Below are positions 42,788 through 51,205 of a stretch of DNA of 64,000 nucleotides, in pieces. Under the pieces are notes generated by a model that was given only the letters and a program-made list of their open reading frames with translations, was not told the origin of the DNA and made no database searches. This stretch comes from Stigmatella ashevillena. Lineage in GTDB: Bacteria; Myxococcota; Myxococcia; Myxococcales; Myxococcaceae. Position numbers and translations under genes: made by a program. The stretch is from positions 7,620,425-7,684,424 of the forward strand of contig NZ_JAQNDM010000002.1 of assembly GCF_028368975.1 (NCBI RefSeq), read 5' to 3'. Each line of letters opens with the position of its first letter. The stretch's first letter is position 1.

Positions 42788-45632
42788 CGTGCGTCAGGAT
42801 CCGATCGCCATCATTGGAATGGGCTGTGTCCTGCCGGATGCGCCCGATGTGCCGGCCTTCTGGCGGAACCTGCAGTCCGGGCATGTGGCTGTCCGGCAGT
42901 TGGCCGGGGCCCGTTGGGACTGGAGCCAGTATGGCAGCGAGGATCCGGGCGCGGCGGATCGCACCTATTCCTTGATGGGCGCCCCCGCGGGGGACCTGCG
43001 GTTCGACTGGAAGAAGTTCAAGCTCCCGCCGATCGAGACGCGCCTTCTGCACTCCATCGAGATGATGGTGATGGAGGCCGCCTACCAGGCACTGGTGGGA
43101 GCGGGATACACCCCCGAGCGGACTTTCGCGCGGGACCGGGTCGCGGTGGTGGCGGGCTCCTCGGGCATGGGGCGCAAGAGCAACCAGGGGTTCAACTTCA
43201 AGTGGCGGCTCCCGGAGATGCTCTTGGCCGCCCAGCAGACCGGGGTGTGGAGGGAACTCTCCTCGGCGCAGGCGGCCGAGGTCGCGGAGACGGTCCAGAA
43301 GGACTTCATCCAGCGTTACATCGAGCAGTCAGATGACTGGGCTTTCTGGGGCTTCATGAGCCCGGTGTTGGGCCGCATCTGTAGCCTCTTTGATCTCCAA
43401 GGCCCGCACTTCTGTGTGGATGCCCATGCGGCCTCGGGGCTGGCGGCCATGGAGGTGGCGGTGCAGGGGCTCATGAGCGGTGAGTGGGACATGGCCCTGG
43501 TCGGGGCCGCGAGCCCGGCCCTGTCTCCCATGGAGTATGTGCTGCACAGCAAGCTGCGTCGGCTCTCGCCCAGTGGGGTCTTTCCGCTGGATGCCAGGGC
43601 CAACGGGACGGCCCTCGGGGAAGGGGCGGTGATGCTCCTGATCAAGCGGCTCGAGGCCGCTGAGCGTGAGGGCGACCCCATCTATGCGGTGCTGCGCGGA
43701 GTGGGGGGCGTCAGCCGGGGCTCGGGTCCTGTCATGACGGCCACGGACGCTCAGGTCCATCAGCGGGCGGCGGCGGTGGCGCTTGATCGGGCTGGCGTCG
43801 AGTTGGCGTCGATCTCGTACCTGGAGACGGGCGCAACGGGTGTCCCGAACTGGGACGCGCACATCGTCTCAGGGCTCGCGGGTGCCTACCAAGGCGCTCG
43901 CCAAGTCTCGTTGGGCGCGGTTGCTGAGTCGGTCGGGGACCTCCAGACCACTTCGAGCCTGGCGGCGATGCTCAAGGTCATCCATTCGCTGCGGAGCCGC
44001 ACGCTCATTCCGCAGCGGACTTTTCAGGAGCGGCACCCTGAGATTCCGTTGGAGGGCACTCCGTTCCGCATCAACGCGGAGGCGTCCTGGCCGGAGCGGG
44101 GGCCTCTTCGGGCGGGCATCCATGCCGCGGGCTTCGGAGGGGTCGCCTACCACGCGGTGCTGGAGGCGTATGCTCCTGAAGGCCCCCGGGCCGTTGTCCA
44201 GGCGGTGGCCCCGAAGCCCCCGGCGGAACCGATTGCAATCGTAGGCCTCGCTTGCCGGTATCCTGGCGCCAGCACCGCCGAGGAACTCTGGAAGAAGGGC
44301 CTGCACGGGCGAAGCTCGGTCACGGACATCCCCGAGAAGCGCTGGCCCGTGTCGCTCTATTACGATGGGACGAGGCCCGCGACCCGCGGCAAGGAGGCCT
44401 TCTTTCGCGTGTATGCGCCGAAGTCGGCGCTCGTGGAGGACACGCCTTTTCCCTTCAAGGAGTTTGGCGTCCCACCCGCTGCCGTCGCGCAGATGGATCC
44501 AAGCCAGCGGTGGTGCCTGGAGGTCGCGCGAGAGGCCCTGCGGGATGCGGGGTATGGCGCGGAGCGCACCCTGCCGCTGGAGCGGACAGCGGTCATCGTG
44601 GCGACCACTCCTGGCAATCACCAGGAAGTCATGGTGGAGGCCCAGTTGGCCTACCCGGAGTTCGCCGAGGTCTACCGCCAGGCGCTGCTGAGTTCCGGAG
44701 TGCCCGTCGCCCAGGTGGAGCGTTTCATCGAGGAGGCGCGTCGCCTCTTCCAAGGCCAGCGCCCGCCCATCACGTCCGAGACGCTTCCCGGTCTCCTCAA
44801 CAGCGCTCCGGCCACCCGCCTCGCCAGAGCCCTGAATGCCCGCGGGCCTGCGTTCACCGTGGAGTCCGCGTGCGCCTCCACGCTCGCCGCGCTGAGCTTG
44901 AGCATCCAGGGCCTGAGGGATGGCCGATGGGATGCCGCGTTGGCCGGTGGGGTCTGGTCCCAGATCACCGCGCCTTACTGCGTGAACATGTGCTTCGTGG
45001 GCGCGGTCTCGCCCACAGGAGAGACCCGTCCTTTCTCCAAGGATGCAGATGGGTTCGTCCATGGAGAAGGGTGCGGCATGTTCGTGCTGAAGCGGCTCTC
45101 GGATGCCCGGCGCGATGGCGATCGCATCCATGCGGTGATTGCCGGGATGGGCGCATCGACCGATGGACGCGGCAAGTCCATCTTCGCCAGCCAGGAGCGG
45201 GGACAGGAACTGGCGATGCAGCGTGCCCTGGCGGACAGCCAGGCCGAGCCCGGCAGCATCCAGTACGTGGAGGCGCACGGCTCCGGCATGCCAGAGGGGG
45301 ACATCCCCGAGGCGGGAGCGCTGCTCAAGGTCTACGGGCGGAAGGACAATCCCGTGGCCGTCGGCGCACTCAAGCCGCTGATTGGCCACTCCTATATCGC
45401 CTCGGGCGCGGCCGGCATCATTCGGGCGGTGCTTGCGCTCCAGCACCGGACCCTTCCTCCCATCTTCACGGGGCCCACGCTGAATCCGAACGTTCCGTGG
45501 AATGACCAGCTCGTCTTTCATCGCGAGCCTCGTGGATGGCCCTCCACGAACGCTCCCCGCCGAGCCGCCGTCAATGCGTACGGCTTCGGCGGAACCAACT
45601 ACCACGTCGTCCTGGAAGAATGTGCCGAATGA
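42780..45632 (+). CDS. Pfa-like synthase subunit: inactive KS plus active KS
   Basis: A 950-residue protein. KS1 (about 5-470) lacks all three catalytic residues: Ala217 replaces Cys in VDAHAASGL, the first His position is Gly (LETGATGV), and the second is Asp (ESVGDLQTT). KS2 (about 478-945) is complete with Cys698 in VESACASTL, EAHGSGMPEGD and LIGHSYIASGAAG. The pair recalls the KS-chain-length-factor pair of PfaC, but in reversed order. The inactive half probably shapes the active-site tunnel of its partner and sets chain length. GGAGG precedes the ATG, and the ATGA at the end couples it to the next gene. Confidence 0.88.
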   Translation: MPSVRQDPIAIIGMGCVLPDAPDVPAFWRNLQSGHVAVRQLAGARWDWSQYGSEDPGAADRTYSLMGAPAGDLRFDWKKFKLPPIETRLLHSIEMMVMEAAYQALVGAGYTPERTFARDRVAVVAGSSGMGRKSNQGFNFKWRLPEMLLAAQQTGVWRELSSAQAAEVAETVQKDFIQRYIEQSDDWAFWGFMSPVLGRICSLFDLQGPHFCVDAHAASGLAAMEVAVQGLMSGEWDMALVGAASPALSPMEYVLHSKLRRLSPSGVFPLDARANGTALGEGAVMLLIKRLEAAEREGDPIYAVLRGVGGVSRGSGPVMTATDAQVHQRAAAVALDRAGVELASISYLETGATGVPNWDAHIVSGLAGAYQGARQVSLGAVAESVGDLQTTSSLAAMLKVIHSLRSRTLIPQRTFQERHPEIPLEGTPFRINAEASWPERGPLRAGIHAAGFGGVAYHAVLEAYAPEGPRAVVQAVAPKPPAEPIAIVGLACRYPGASTAEELWKKGLHGRSSVTDIPEKRWPVSLYYDGTRPATRGKEAFFRVYAPKSALVEDTPFPFKEFGVPPAAVAQMDPSQRWCLEVAREALRDAGYGAERTLPLERTAVIVATTPGNHQEVMVEAQLAYPEFAEVYRQALLSSGVPVAQVERFIEEARRLFQGQRPPITSETLPGLLNSAPATRLARALNARGPAFTVESACASTLAALSLSIQGLRDGRWDAALAGGVWSQITAPYCVNMCFVGAVSPTGETRPFSKDADGFVHGEGCGMFVLKRLSDARRDGDRIHAVIAGMGASTDGRGKSIFASQERGQELAMQRALADSQAEPGSIQYVEAHGSGMPEGDIPEAGALLKVYGRKDNPVAVGALKPLIGHSYIASGAAGIIRAVLALQHRTLPPIFTGPTLNPNVPWNDQLVFHREPRGWPSTNAPRRAAVNAYGFGGTNYHVVLEECAE

Positions 45633-48600
45633 AGGCGAACGCTCAAGTGACTCATCGGACCGGGATGCCCATTGCGATCATCGGTGCCTCCTGCCTGGTC
45701 GCGGGCGCTGAGACGCCCGCGCAGCTCTGGGAGCATCTCTCCAGCGGCGCTCCCCGGTTCTCCGAGGTCCCTTCCTCCCGCTTCAACTGGAAGAACTTCT
45801 ACAGCAACAACCCCGCGGACACGGACAAGGGCGCCGTGTGGCGCGGCTCCTTCTTCAAGGACATGGAGCTGCCGTGGCGGGAGTACAAGATCGGGCCCAA
45901 GATGCTCGACGATCTGCACCGGATCGAGCTCTACACCGTGGAGGCCGTGCGCCGGGCGCTCGTCGATGCCCGCCTGATGGAGCGCCCTTTTCCGCGGGAG
46001 CGGACCGCCGTCATCATGGGCGGTTCGGAGATGGGGTTCGACTTCCGGATCGTCCATCCCTACCTCTGGCACATGCCTCAGATGGTCGAGGCCGTCCAGC
46101 AGGCACTCGAGAAGCAGGACCTCTCTGCGGAGGCACGCGCGCGCATCCTTGAAGAGGCGACTCAAGCCCTGACCGGAGTCGGTCACCGGGACATCACCCG
46201 TGGCTCCGTGTCCGGCATGAGTCTGGCCTTGGGCCGGGCCTGCTCACTGTTCGATTTGAAGGGGCCCCACTACGTGGTGAACTCCGCCTGCGCCTCCGTG
46301 CTCGCCGCGCTCGAGCACGCGGTCAAGGGCTTGGTGCTGGGGGACTACGACGTCGCGCTGGTGGGAGGCACCAGTCCGTATTTGTCGCCCGCGCCCTTTG
46401 TCACGTTTGAGCGCATGCAGCTCCTCACCCGGGATGAACACCCTCGTCCCTTTGATGCGGACGCCAGTGGCACCCTCCTGGGGGAGGGGGTCGGATTTCT
46501 GGCGCTGCGGCGGCTCGATGAGGCGGTCAAGGCAGGAGACTCGATCCTCGGCGTCATCCGGGGAATCGGCGGCGCGAATGAAGGCCGCCGGGGAGCGCTG
46601 ATCAGCCCTCCGGATGAAGCACAGCGGCTGGCGGCCCGGCGCGCGTATGCGCAGGCCGGGTATGGCCCCGAGACCGTGCAGTACCTCGAATGCCACGCCA
46701 ATGGCGTCGAATTCCTGGAGGCCTCCGAGCTCTCCGCGATGGCTCAGGTCTTTGGTGACCGTGCGCCCAAGAGCCTGACGATTGGATCGACCAAGAACAT
46801 GGTCGGCTATCTCCAGTCAGCCGCCGTTATTCCTGGGCTCATGCGCACCTTGATGGCCCTGAAGCACCGGAAGCTTCCGGCCCAGGCGCATGTGAGGAAT
46901 CCACGCGCTGAGCTGCGCGCGGATGGGACGCCCTTCCGTCTTCTCTCGGAGCCCCTCGCGTGGGATGCGCCCGCGGGGGGAGTGCCTCGACGTGCGGGCG
47001 TCAACTCGCTGGCCATGGGAGGGCAGGCCTACCACCTCACCTTGGAGGAGTACGTCCCGGAGTACCACGCCCGGCTCGTGGCGGAGAGCAAGCCGCTGGC
47101 GGAGCGCGAGCCCGTGGCCGTCGTGGCATTCGGTTCATTGGCTCCGGGCGCCAAGGACAGCGACACCTTCTTCCAGAACATCCTGGCGAAGAAGGATCAG
47201 ATCGTGCGAATCCCGCGGGAACGCTTCGATATCGATCGGTACTTCGACGCGGGAGGCGCCATGGGCAAGATCTACTGCCCATTGGGTGGCTTCATCCGGG
47301 ACTTCCGCTTCGACGGCCAGGCGTTCCGCGTGCCCCCCACGCTGGTCGCGCAGCTGGACCGGACCCACCTGTACGCGCTGACCGCCGCCGCCGAGGCATT
47401 GCGGAAGACGAACTCACCTCAGAAGGTTCCAGAGCGGACGGCGGTCTTCATGGCGGACATGCCCGGCCGCCTCCGCGAGCGCCAGGTGGACCTGCGCGTC
47501 GGCTACACGGAGATGGACGCGGCACTCCGGAAGACGCTCCAGGCCCAAGGGCTCTCGCAGGCAGTGGTCGATGCGGTTGCAATCGATGCCGAGCGGAAGT
47601 TCAAGAAAGACTTTGAGCCCCTGACGCCCTACACCCTGGCCGGGTATGCCGGCAGCTCGGAGGCGGCACTCATCGCCCACCTGTATGGTTTCAAGGGACC
47701 CACGGGGACCTTCGAGAGCACATGTGCCTCCTCTCTGGCGGCCATCGAGGCGGGGGTGACAAGCCTTCAGCTCGGCGACGTGGATACCGTGCTGGCCGGT
47801 GGGGCCTTCGCCGACCTGACACCCGAGCTGTACACCGTCAACTGCACGTTCCGGGGAATGAGTGAGACGGGAAGCCGCCCCTTTGATGCCGGGGCCTCGG
47901 GCTTCATCCCTGGAGAGGGCGCGGGGGTCCTGGTCCTCAAGCGGCTGAAGGATGCAGAGCGGGATGGCGACCGCATCTTCGGGGTGATCAAGGGGGTCGG
48001 GTCCTCCAGCGATGGCAAGGGCAAGTCCCTGCTGGCCCCCAACCCCGTGGGCCAGCAACTGGCGGTTCAGCGCGCCTTGCAGCGCTCCGGGGTGGCTGCC
48101 TCGTCCCTCCAGTACATCGCGTGCCACGGCACGGCGACGCCCGTGGGGGATTACACCGAGGTCTCTACCTATACCGAAGTCCTGGCGGGGCAGCCGGCCG
48201 GCTCGGTGGGCATTGGCTCGGTCAAGTCGATGATTGGCCACCTGCACTCCGCTGCCGGGGTCATCAATGTCGTCAAGATGCTCAAGAGCCTCGAGCACAA
48301 GACCCTTCCGCCTCAGATCAACTGTGAGCGCCCCAACCCTGACATCAAGTGGGCGGAGATCCCGGTCACGGTGATCACGGAGCAGAAACCCTGGCCTGCT
48401 CCTGCCCAGGGCGGTCCACGCCGGGCGGGTGTCAGTGCCTTCGGAATGGGCGGCACCAATTATCACCTCATCCTCGAGGAGTACCTGGGCAAGCCGGAAG
48501 CTCAGGAGAATGACCGGTCTGCTCATCCCATGCTGGACTCGGTGGTAGAGCGCACCGCGGAGTTGCTCGTGGCCGTGAGGGAACTGCGGCTCGAAACCGA

Positions 48601-49462
48601 CCGGTACCTCGAAGAGCACCGGGTGGACGGCGTGGCAGTCCTGCCCGGCACCTTCGGGATGGAGATGATGGCGGAGGCTGCCTTGCTCCTGAAGCCAGGG
48701 CTGCATGTGGCGGGATTGAAGGACGTTCAGTTCCATCAGGCTGCCAAGGTCTGGCCTGAGCGTCCCACCCGGCTCGTCATCACCGCTCACGCGGGGAAGG
48801 GGACGGTGGCGGGGCTCGTTCCTGTCGAGATTCTGGTCGAGACGGAGGTCCGGCCGCGCCCGGACGTGAAGCCGCTCCGACGGAAGCTCTACACGGCGAT
48901 GGTGCTGCTCTCGCCTGCTCAGAGTGCGCCCCCGAAGGTGGAGCCTGCTGCCGCGGGGTTGTTCACGGTCGCGGACCGGCGGGACATGCGGCCGATCTAC
49001 AACCGCACGGATGACGTGTACTTCGGCCCCACGATGCAGGGCTGCCGGTACATGCGGTTTCTCTCGGAAACCCAGATGGCCGCGTGGGTGGTGCAGGCGA
49101 AGACCGACGGCCTGTTCTCCTTCAGCAAGGCGCCTCGGATGCAGGTAGCGCCGCTGGCGCTCGACTCCTTGCACCACGCAGGGGGACTGATTGCCTACTA
49201 CCAGCACGAGTGCGTCGTGCTGCCGGCAGGAGCCGATGACATCCGGTTCTACGAGCGCCTCCCCGAGGGCAAGGAGATCTGCGTCCTGAGCACCTATCAG
49301 GGCGCATCGGACACCATCGCCCGGGTGAGCCTGACCGCTTTCGATCCAGAGAGCCGCAAGGTCTACGTCGAGATCAATGGGCTTCGGCTCCTCCTCCTCA
49401 AGAAGATCGGTCCGATGCTGAAGCCGCTGATTGAAGGCAGGGAGGGAGGAGGCCGCTCCTGA
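45629..49462 (+). CDS. Pfa-like synthase subunit: KS, KS, DH
   Basis: A 1277-residue protein. KS1 (about 14-480) retains Cys221 (NSACASVLAAL) and the first His (ECHANGVEF), but the second His is Tyr394 (NMVGYLQSA) and the GTG loop after the first His is altered, so condensation is doubtful. KS2 (about 488-965) is complete: Cys699 in ESTCASSL, ACHGTATPVGD and SMIGHLHSAAG. A hot-dog dehydratase follows (about 970-1275) with His997 in EEHRVDGVAVLPG. The gene would elongate and dehydrate the chain. ATG 45629 overlaps the upstream stop; an in-frame earlier start lies inside the upstream KS gene and is rejected. Confidence 0.9.
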   Translation: MKANAQVTHRTGMPIAIIGASCLVAGAETPAQLWEHLSSGAPRFSEVPSSRFNWKNFYSNNPADTDKGAVWRGSFFKDMELPWREYKIGPKMLDDLHRIELYTVEAVRRALVDARLMERPFPRERTAVIMGGSEMGFDFRIVHPYLWHMPQMVEAVQQALEKQDLSAEARARILEEATQALTGVGHRDITRGSVSGMSLALGRACSLFDLKGPHYVVNSACASVLAALEHAVKGLVLGDYDVALVGGTSPYLSPAPFVTFERMQLLTRDEHPRPFDADASGTLLGEGVGFLALRRLDEAVKAGDSILGVIRGIGGANEGRRGALISPPDEAQRLAARRAYAQAGYGPETVQYLECHANGVEFLEASELSAMAQVFGDRAPKSLTIGSTKNMVGYLQSAAVIPGLMRTLMALKHRKLPAQAHVRNPRAELRADGTPFRLLSEPLAWDAPAGGVPRRAGVNSLAMGGQAYHLTLEEYVPEYHARLVAESKPLAEREPVAVVAFGSLAPGAKDSDTFFQNILAKKDQIVRIPRERFDIDRYFDAGGAMGKIYCPLGGFIRDFRFDGQAFRVPPTLVAQLDRTHLYALTAAAEALRKTNSPQKVPERTAVFMADMPGRLRERQVDLRVGYTEMDAALRKTLQAQGLSQAVVDAVAIDAERKFKKDFEPLTPYTLAGYAGSSEAALIAHLYGFKGPTGTFESTCASSLAAIEAGVTSLQLGDVDTVLAGGAFADLTPELYTVNCTFRGMSETGSRPFDAGASGFIPGEGAGVLVLKRLKDAERDGDRIFGVIKGVGSSSDGKGKSLLAPNPVGQQLAVQRALQRSGVAASSLQYIACHGTATPVGDYTEVSTYTEVLAGQPAGSVGIGSVKSMIGHLHSAAGVINVVKMLKSLEHKTLPPQINCERPNPDIKWAEIPVTVITEQKPWPAPAQGGPRRAGVSAFGMGGTNYHLILEEYLGKPEAQENDRSAHPMLDSVVERTAELLVAVRELRLETDRYLEEHRVDGVAVLPGTFGMEMMAEAALLLKPGLHVAGLKDVQFHQAAKVWPERPTRLVITAHAGKGTVAGLVPVEILVETEVRPRPDVKPLRRKLYTAMVLLSPAQSAPPKVEPAAAGLFTVADRRDMRPIYNRTDDVYFGPTMQGCRYMRFLSETQMAAWVVQAKTDGLFSFSKAPRMQVAPLALDSLHHAGGLIAYYQHECVVLPAGADDIRFYERLPEGKEICVLSTYQGASDTIARVSLTAFDPESRKVYVEINGLRLLLLKKIGPMLKPLIEGREGGGRS

Positions 49463-49500
49463 GCGCCCTGGAGGAAGGGTTCCACATCTCCCCTGCCGAT

Positions 49501-50295
49501 GTGCTCCTGGCCGGGGGCCAACGCGTCACCGTCGCGGCGGTGCCGCTGGCTTCCGTGCGCCGGGCCTGGGAAGCCTATCCGCAGGGGGCAATTCCCTCAG
49601 TGCTGACCCAGGCCGAGGTGGCCGTGAGCGGGATGCATCACATCCTCGAGAGAAGGGTGTCGCACCTCGCTGGCCGGATCGCCGCGAAGTTCGCGTTGGT
49701 CCACTCCCTGAGTTCCCGTGGATACCCACGGGAGGCCCGGGACCTGGGGATCACCCAGCGGATGGCGGGTCCCGAGGAGGGACGTCCCGTGGTCCAGCTT
49801 CCGGCTGGACTGCCTGCTTGCGATCTCTCGATTACCCACTCGCATGAGTTGGCGGTGGCCGTCGTCACCGAAAGGGGGCGCGTGGGCGCCGACTTGGAGC
49901 GCGTCAGTCCGAGATCGGCAGCCCTCATCGATGAGGTGTTTACCGAGGCCGAACAGGAGTGGCTCTCCCAGTGCGAACTGCTCCGTGGCCGGACGCCGGA
50001 CGAGCGGTGGAACCTGGGCTGGTGCATCAAGGAGGCCCTGGTGAAGTGCACCGGGCACGGCCTGCGGGCTTCCCTTCAGCAGGTCACCTTCTCGGGCTGG
50101 ACGGAGCAGGGCGCCGCCTCTGTGTCCATTCCCTTGCTGACGGATGAGCCGGGAGCGCTGGCCCAGCTCATCACGCTGCACAGCGAAGGGGTGGGCTCAG
50201 GCCCCCTGACAGGACTGCTGGCGTTGGGCCAGGGGTACGCGTTCGCGGCGCTGCATCACCCGAGCGAGGGTCGTAGCCTGGAGTTCGTGGCATGA
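49501..50295 (+). CDS. 4'-phosphopantetheinyl transferase (Sfp type)
   Basis: A 264-residue enzyme that transfers the phosphopantetheine arm from CoA to carrier domains. Motifs are SITHSHELAVAVV, VGADLERV (magnesium-binding GxD) and WCIKEALVKCTGHGL (WxxKEAxxK). The N-terminal half contains a pseudo-motif region with AGRIAAKFAL. The start is uncertain: GTG 49501 lacks a ribosome site, and GAGGAAGGG stands 22 bases upstream with only CTG codons at good spacing. Its place inside the operon, between KS-KS-DH and DH, indicates that it serves the Thr-type carriers of this synthase. Confidence 0.88.
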   Translation: MLLAGGQRVTVAAVPLASVRRAWEAYPQGAIPSVLTQAEVAVSGMHHILERRVSHLAGRIAAKFALVHSLSSRGYPREARDLGITQRMAGPEEGRPVVQLPAGLPACDLSITHSHELAVAVVTERGRVGADLERVSPRSAALIDEVFTEAEQEWLSQCELLRGRTPDERWNLGWCIKEALVKCTGHGLRASLQQVTFSGWTEQGAASVSIPLLTDEPGALAQLITLHSEGVGSGPLTGLLALGQGYAFAALHHPSEGRSLEFVA

Positions 50296-51152
50296 ACGGT
50301 TTTGAACCGCAGCTGGGTGATGTCACCGTGTCCCAAGGGGTTTGGCGCTTCGAGCGTTCCATGGATGTTCGCTCGGATCCTTACCTCCTGGACCATGTCG
50401 TGGAAGGGCTGCCGGTGTTCCCCGCCGCCTATCTCGTAGGCCTCATGACGCAGGCCGCGCACCGCGTGATGCCTCAACATAGGGTGCGGGGTGTGCGCAA
50501 CGTCCGGTTCGTGCAGGCAGCGCGCTTCAAGGACAACCGCAGCCTCCAATTCACCGTCACGGCGCAGCGGCTTGAAACGGAGCCCGGCTGGATCTCCGTC
50601 GGAATCTCCTCCCGCATGGCACCGCCCCGGGCGGGCTTTCCTCCCATCCTGAAGACTCACGCCTCGGGCGAGGTGTTCATGGGGGTACCGGAGGACGCCA
50701 CGGCCCGTTTTCAGCCGCTCGATTTCTCCAGCGCCGCGGACTACGCGGAACTCTATGCGCTGCCCAAGGAGATCCAGCACGGGCCCGCATTCCTTGCAGG
50801 GTTGCATTACCGGCGTCCGGCGCGGGATCAGCTCCTCGCGGTAGTGGCTCCTCCTGGCCGTCCTCAGCGGGGATGGCAGCCGGACCTGAATGCGCCGGGG
50901 TGGCCTGCCACGCTGCTCAATGCCGTTCTCCACGTCGGTTTCTCTCTCGGAGTTCTGTCCAGGGAGCGGACGGTGCTTCCCCTGGAGCTGGAGTCCGCCG
51001 ATCTGCATGCGGTCCCTCGAGGTGAGGTCCAAGTGTTTGCCCGATTGAAGACGGCCCAGGAGGGAAGGCAGGTCTTTCATGTTGCCTCGTGGGACATCGA
51101 GGGGCGGCCCGTCGGGGTTTTTCGAGGGTTTGTTGTCCAAGAAGTCCCTTGA
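50292..51152 (+). CDS. Free-standing hot-dog dehydratase
   Basis: A 286-residue protein of the PKS dehydratase fold. The catalytic His is in LLDHVVEGLPVFPAAYLVGLM (HxxxGxxxxP). A second-half motif, KEIQHGPAFLAGLHY, matches the usual YGPxF strand of DH domains. It is the third DH of the cluster, beside those fused to C45 and to KS-KS, which suggests different double-bond placements or chain lengths. Its start overlaps the transferase stop (ATGA). It is the last gene of the operon; the next gene converges on it with 53 bases between. Confidence 0.85.
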   Translation: MNGFEPQLGDVTVSQGVWRFERSMDVRSDPYLLDHVVEGLPVFPAAYLVGLMTQAAHRVMPQHRVRGVRNVRFVQAARFKDNRSLQFTVTAQRLETEPGWISVGISSRMAPPRAGFPPILKTHASGEVFMGVPEDATARFQPLDFSSAADYAELYALPKEIQHGPAFLAGLHYRRPARDQLLAVVAPPGRPQRGWQPDLNAPGWPATLLNAVLHVGFSLGVLSRERTVLPLELESADLHAVPRGEVQVFARLKTAQEGRQVFHVASWDIEGRPVGVFRGFVVQEVP

Positions 51153-51205
51153 TGGACTGTCACCCCCCATCGATCCCGACATCCGGGCGACCGACACGTC
51201 TCCAT

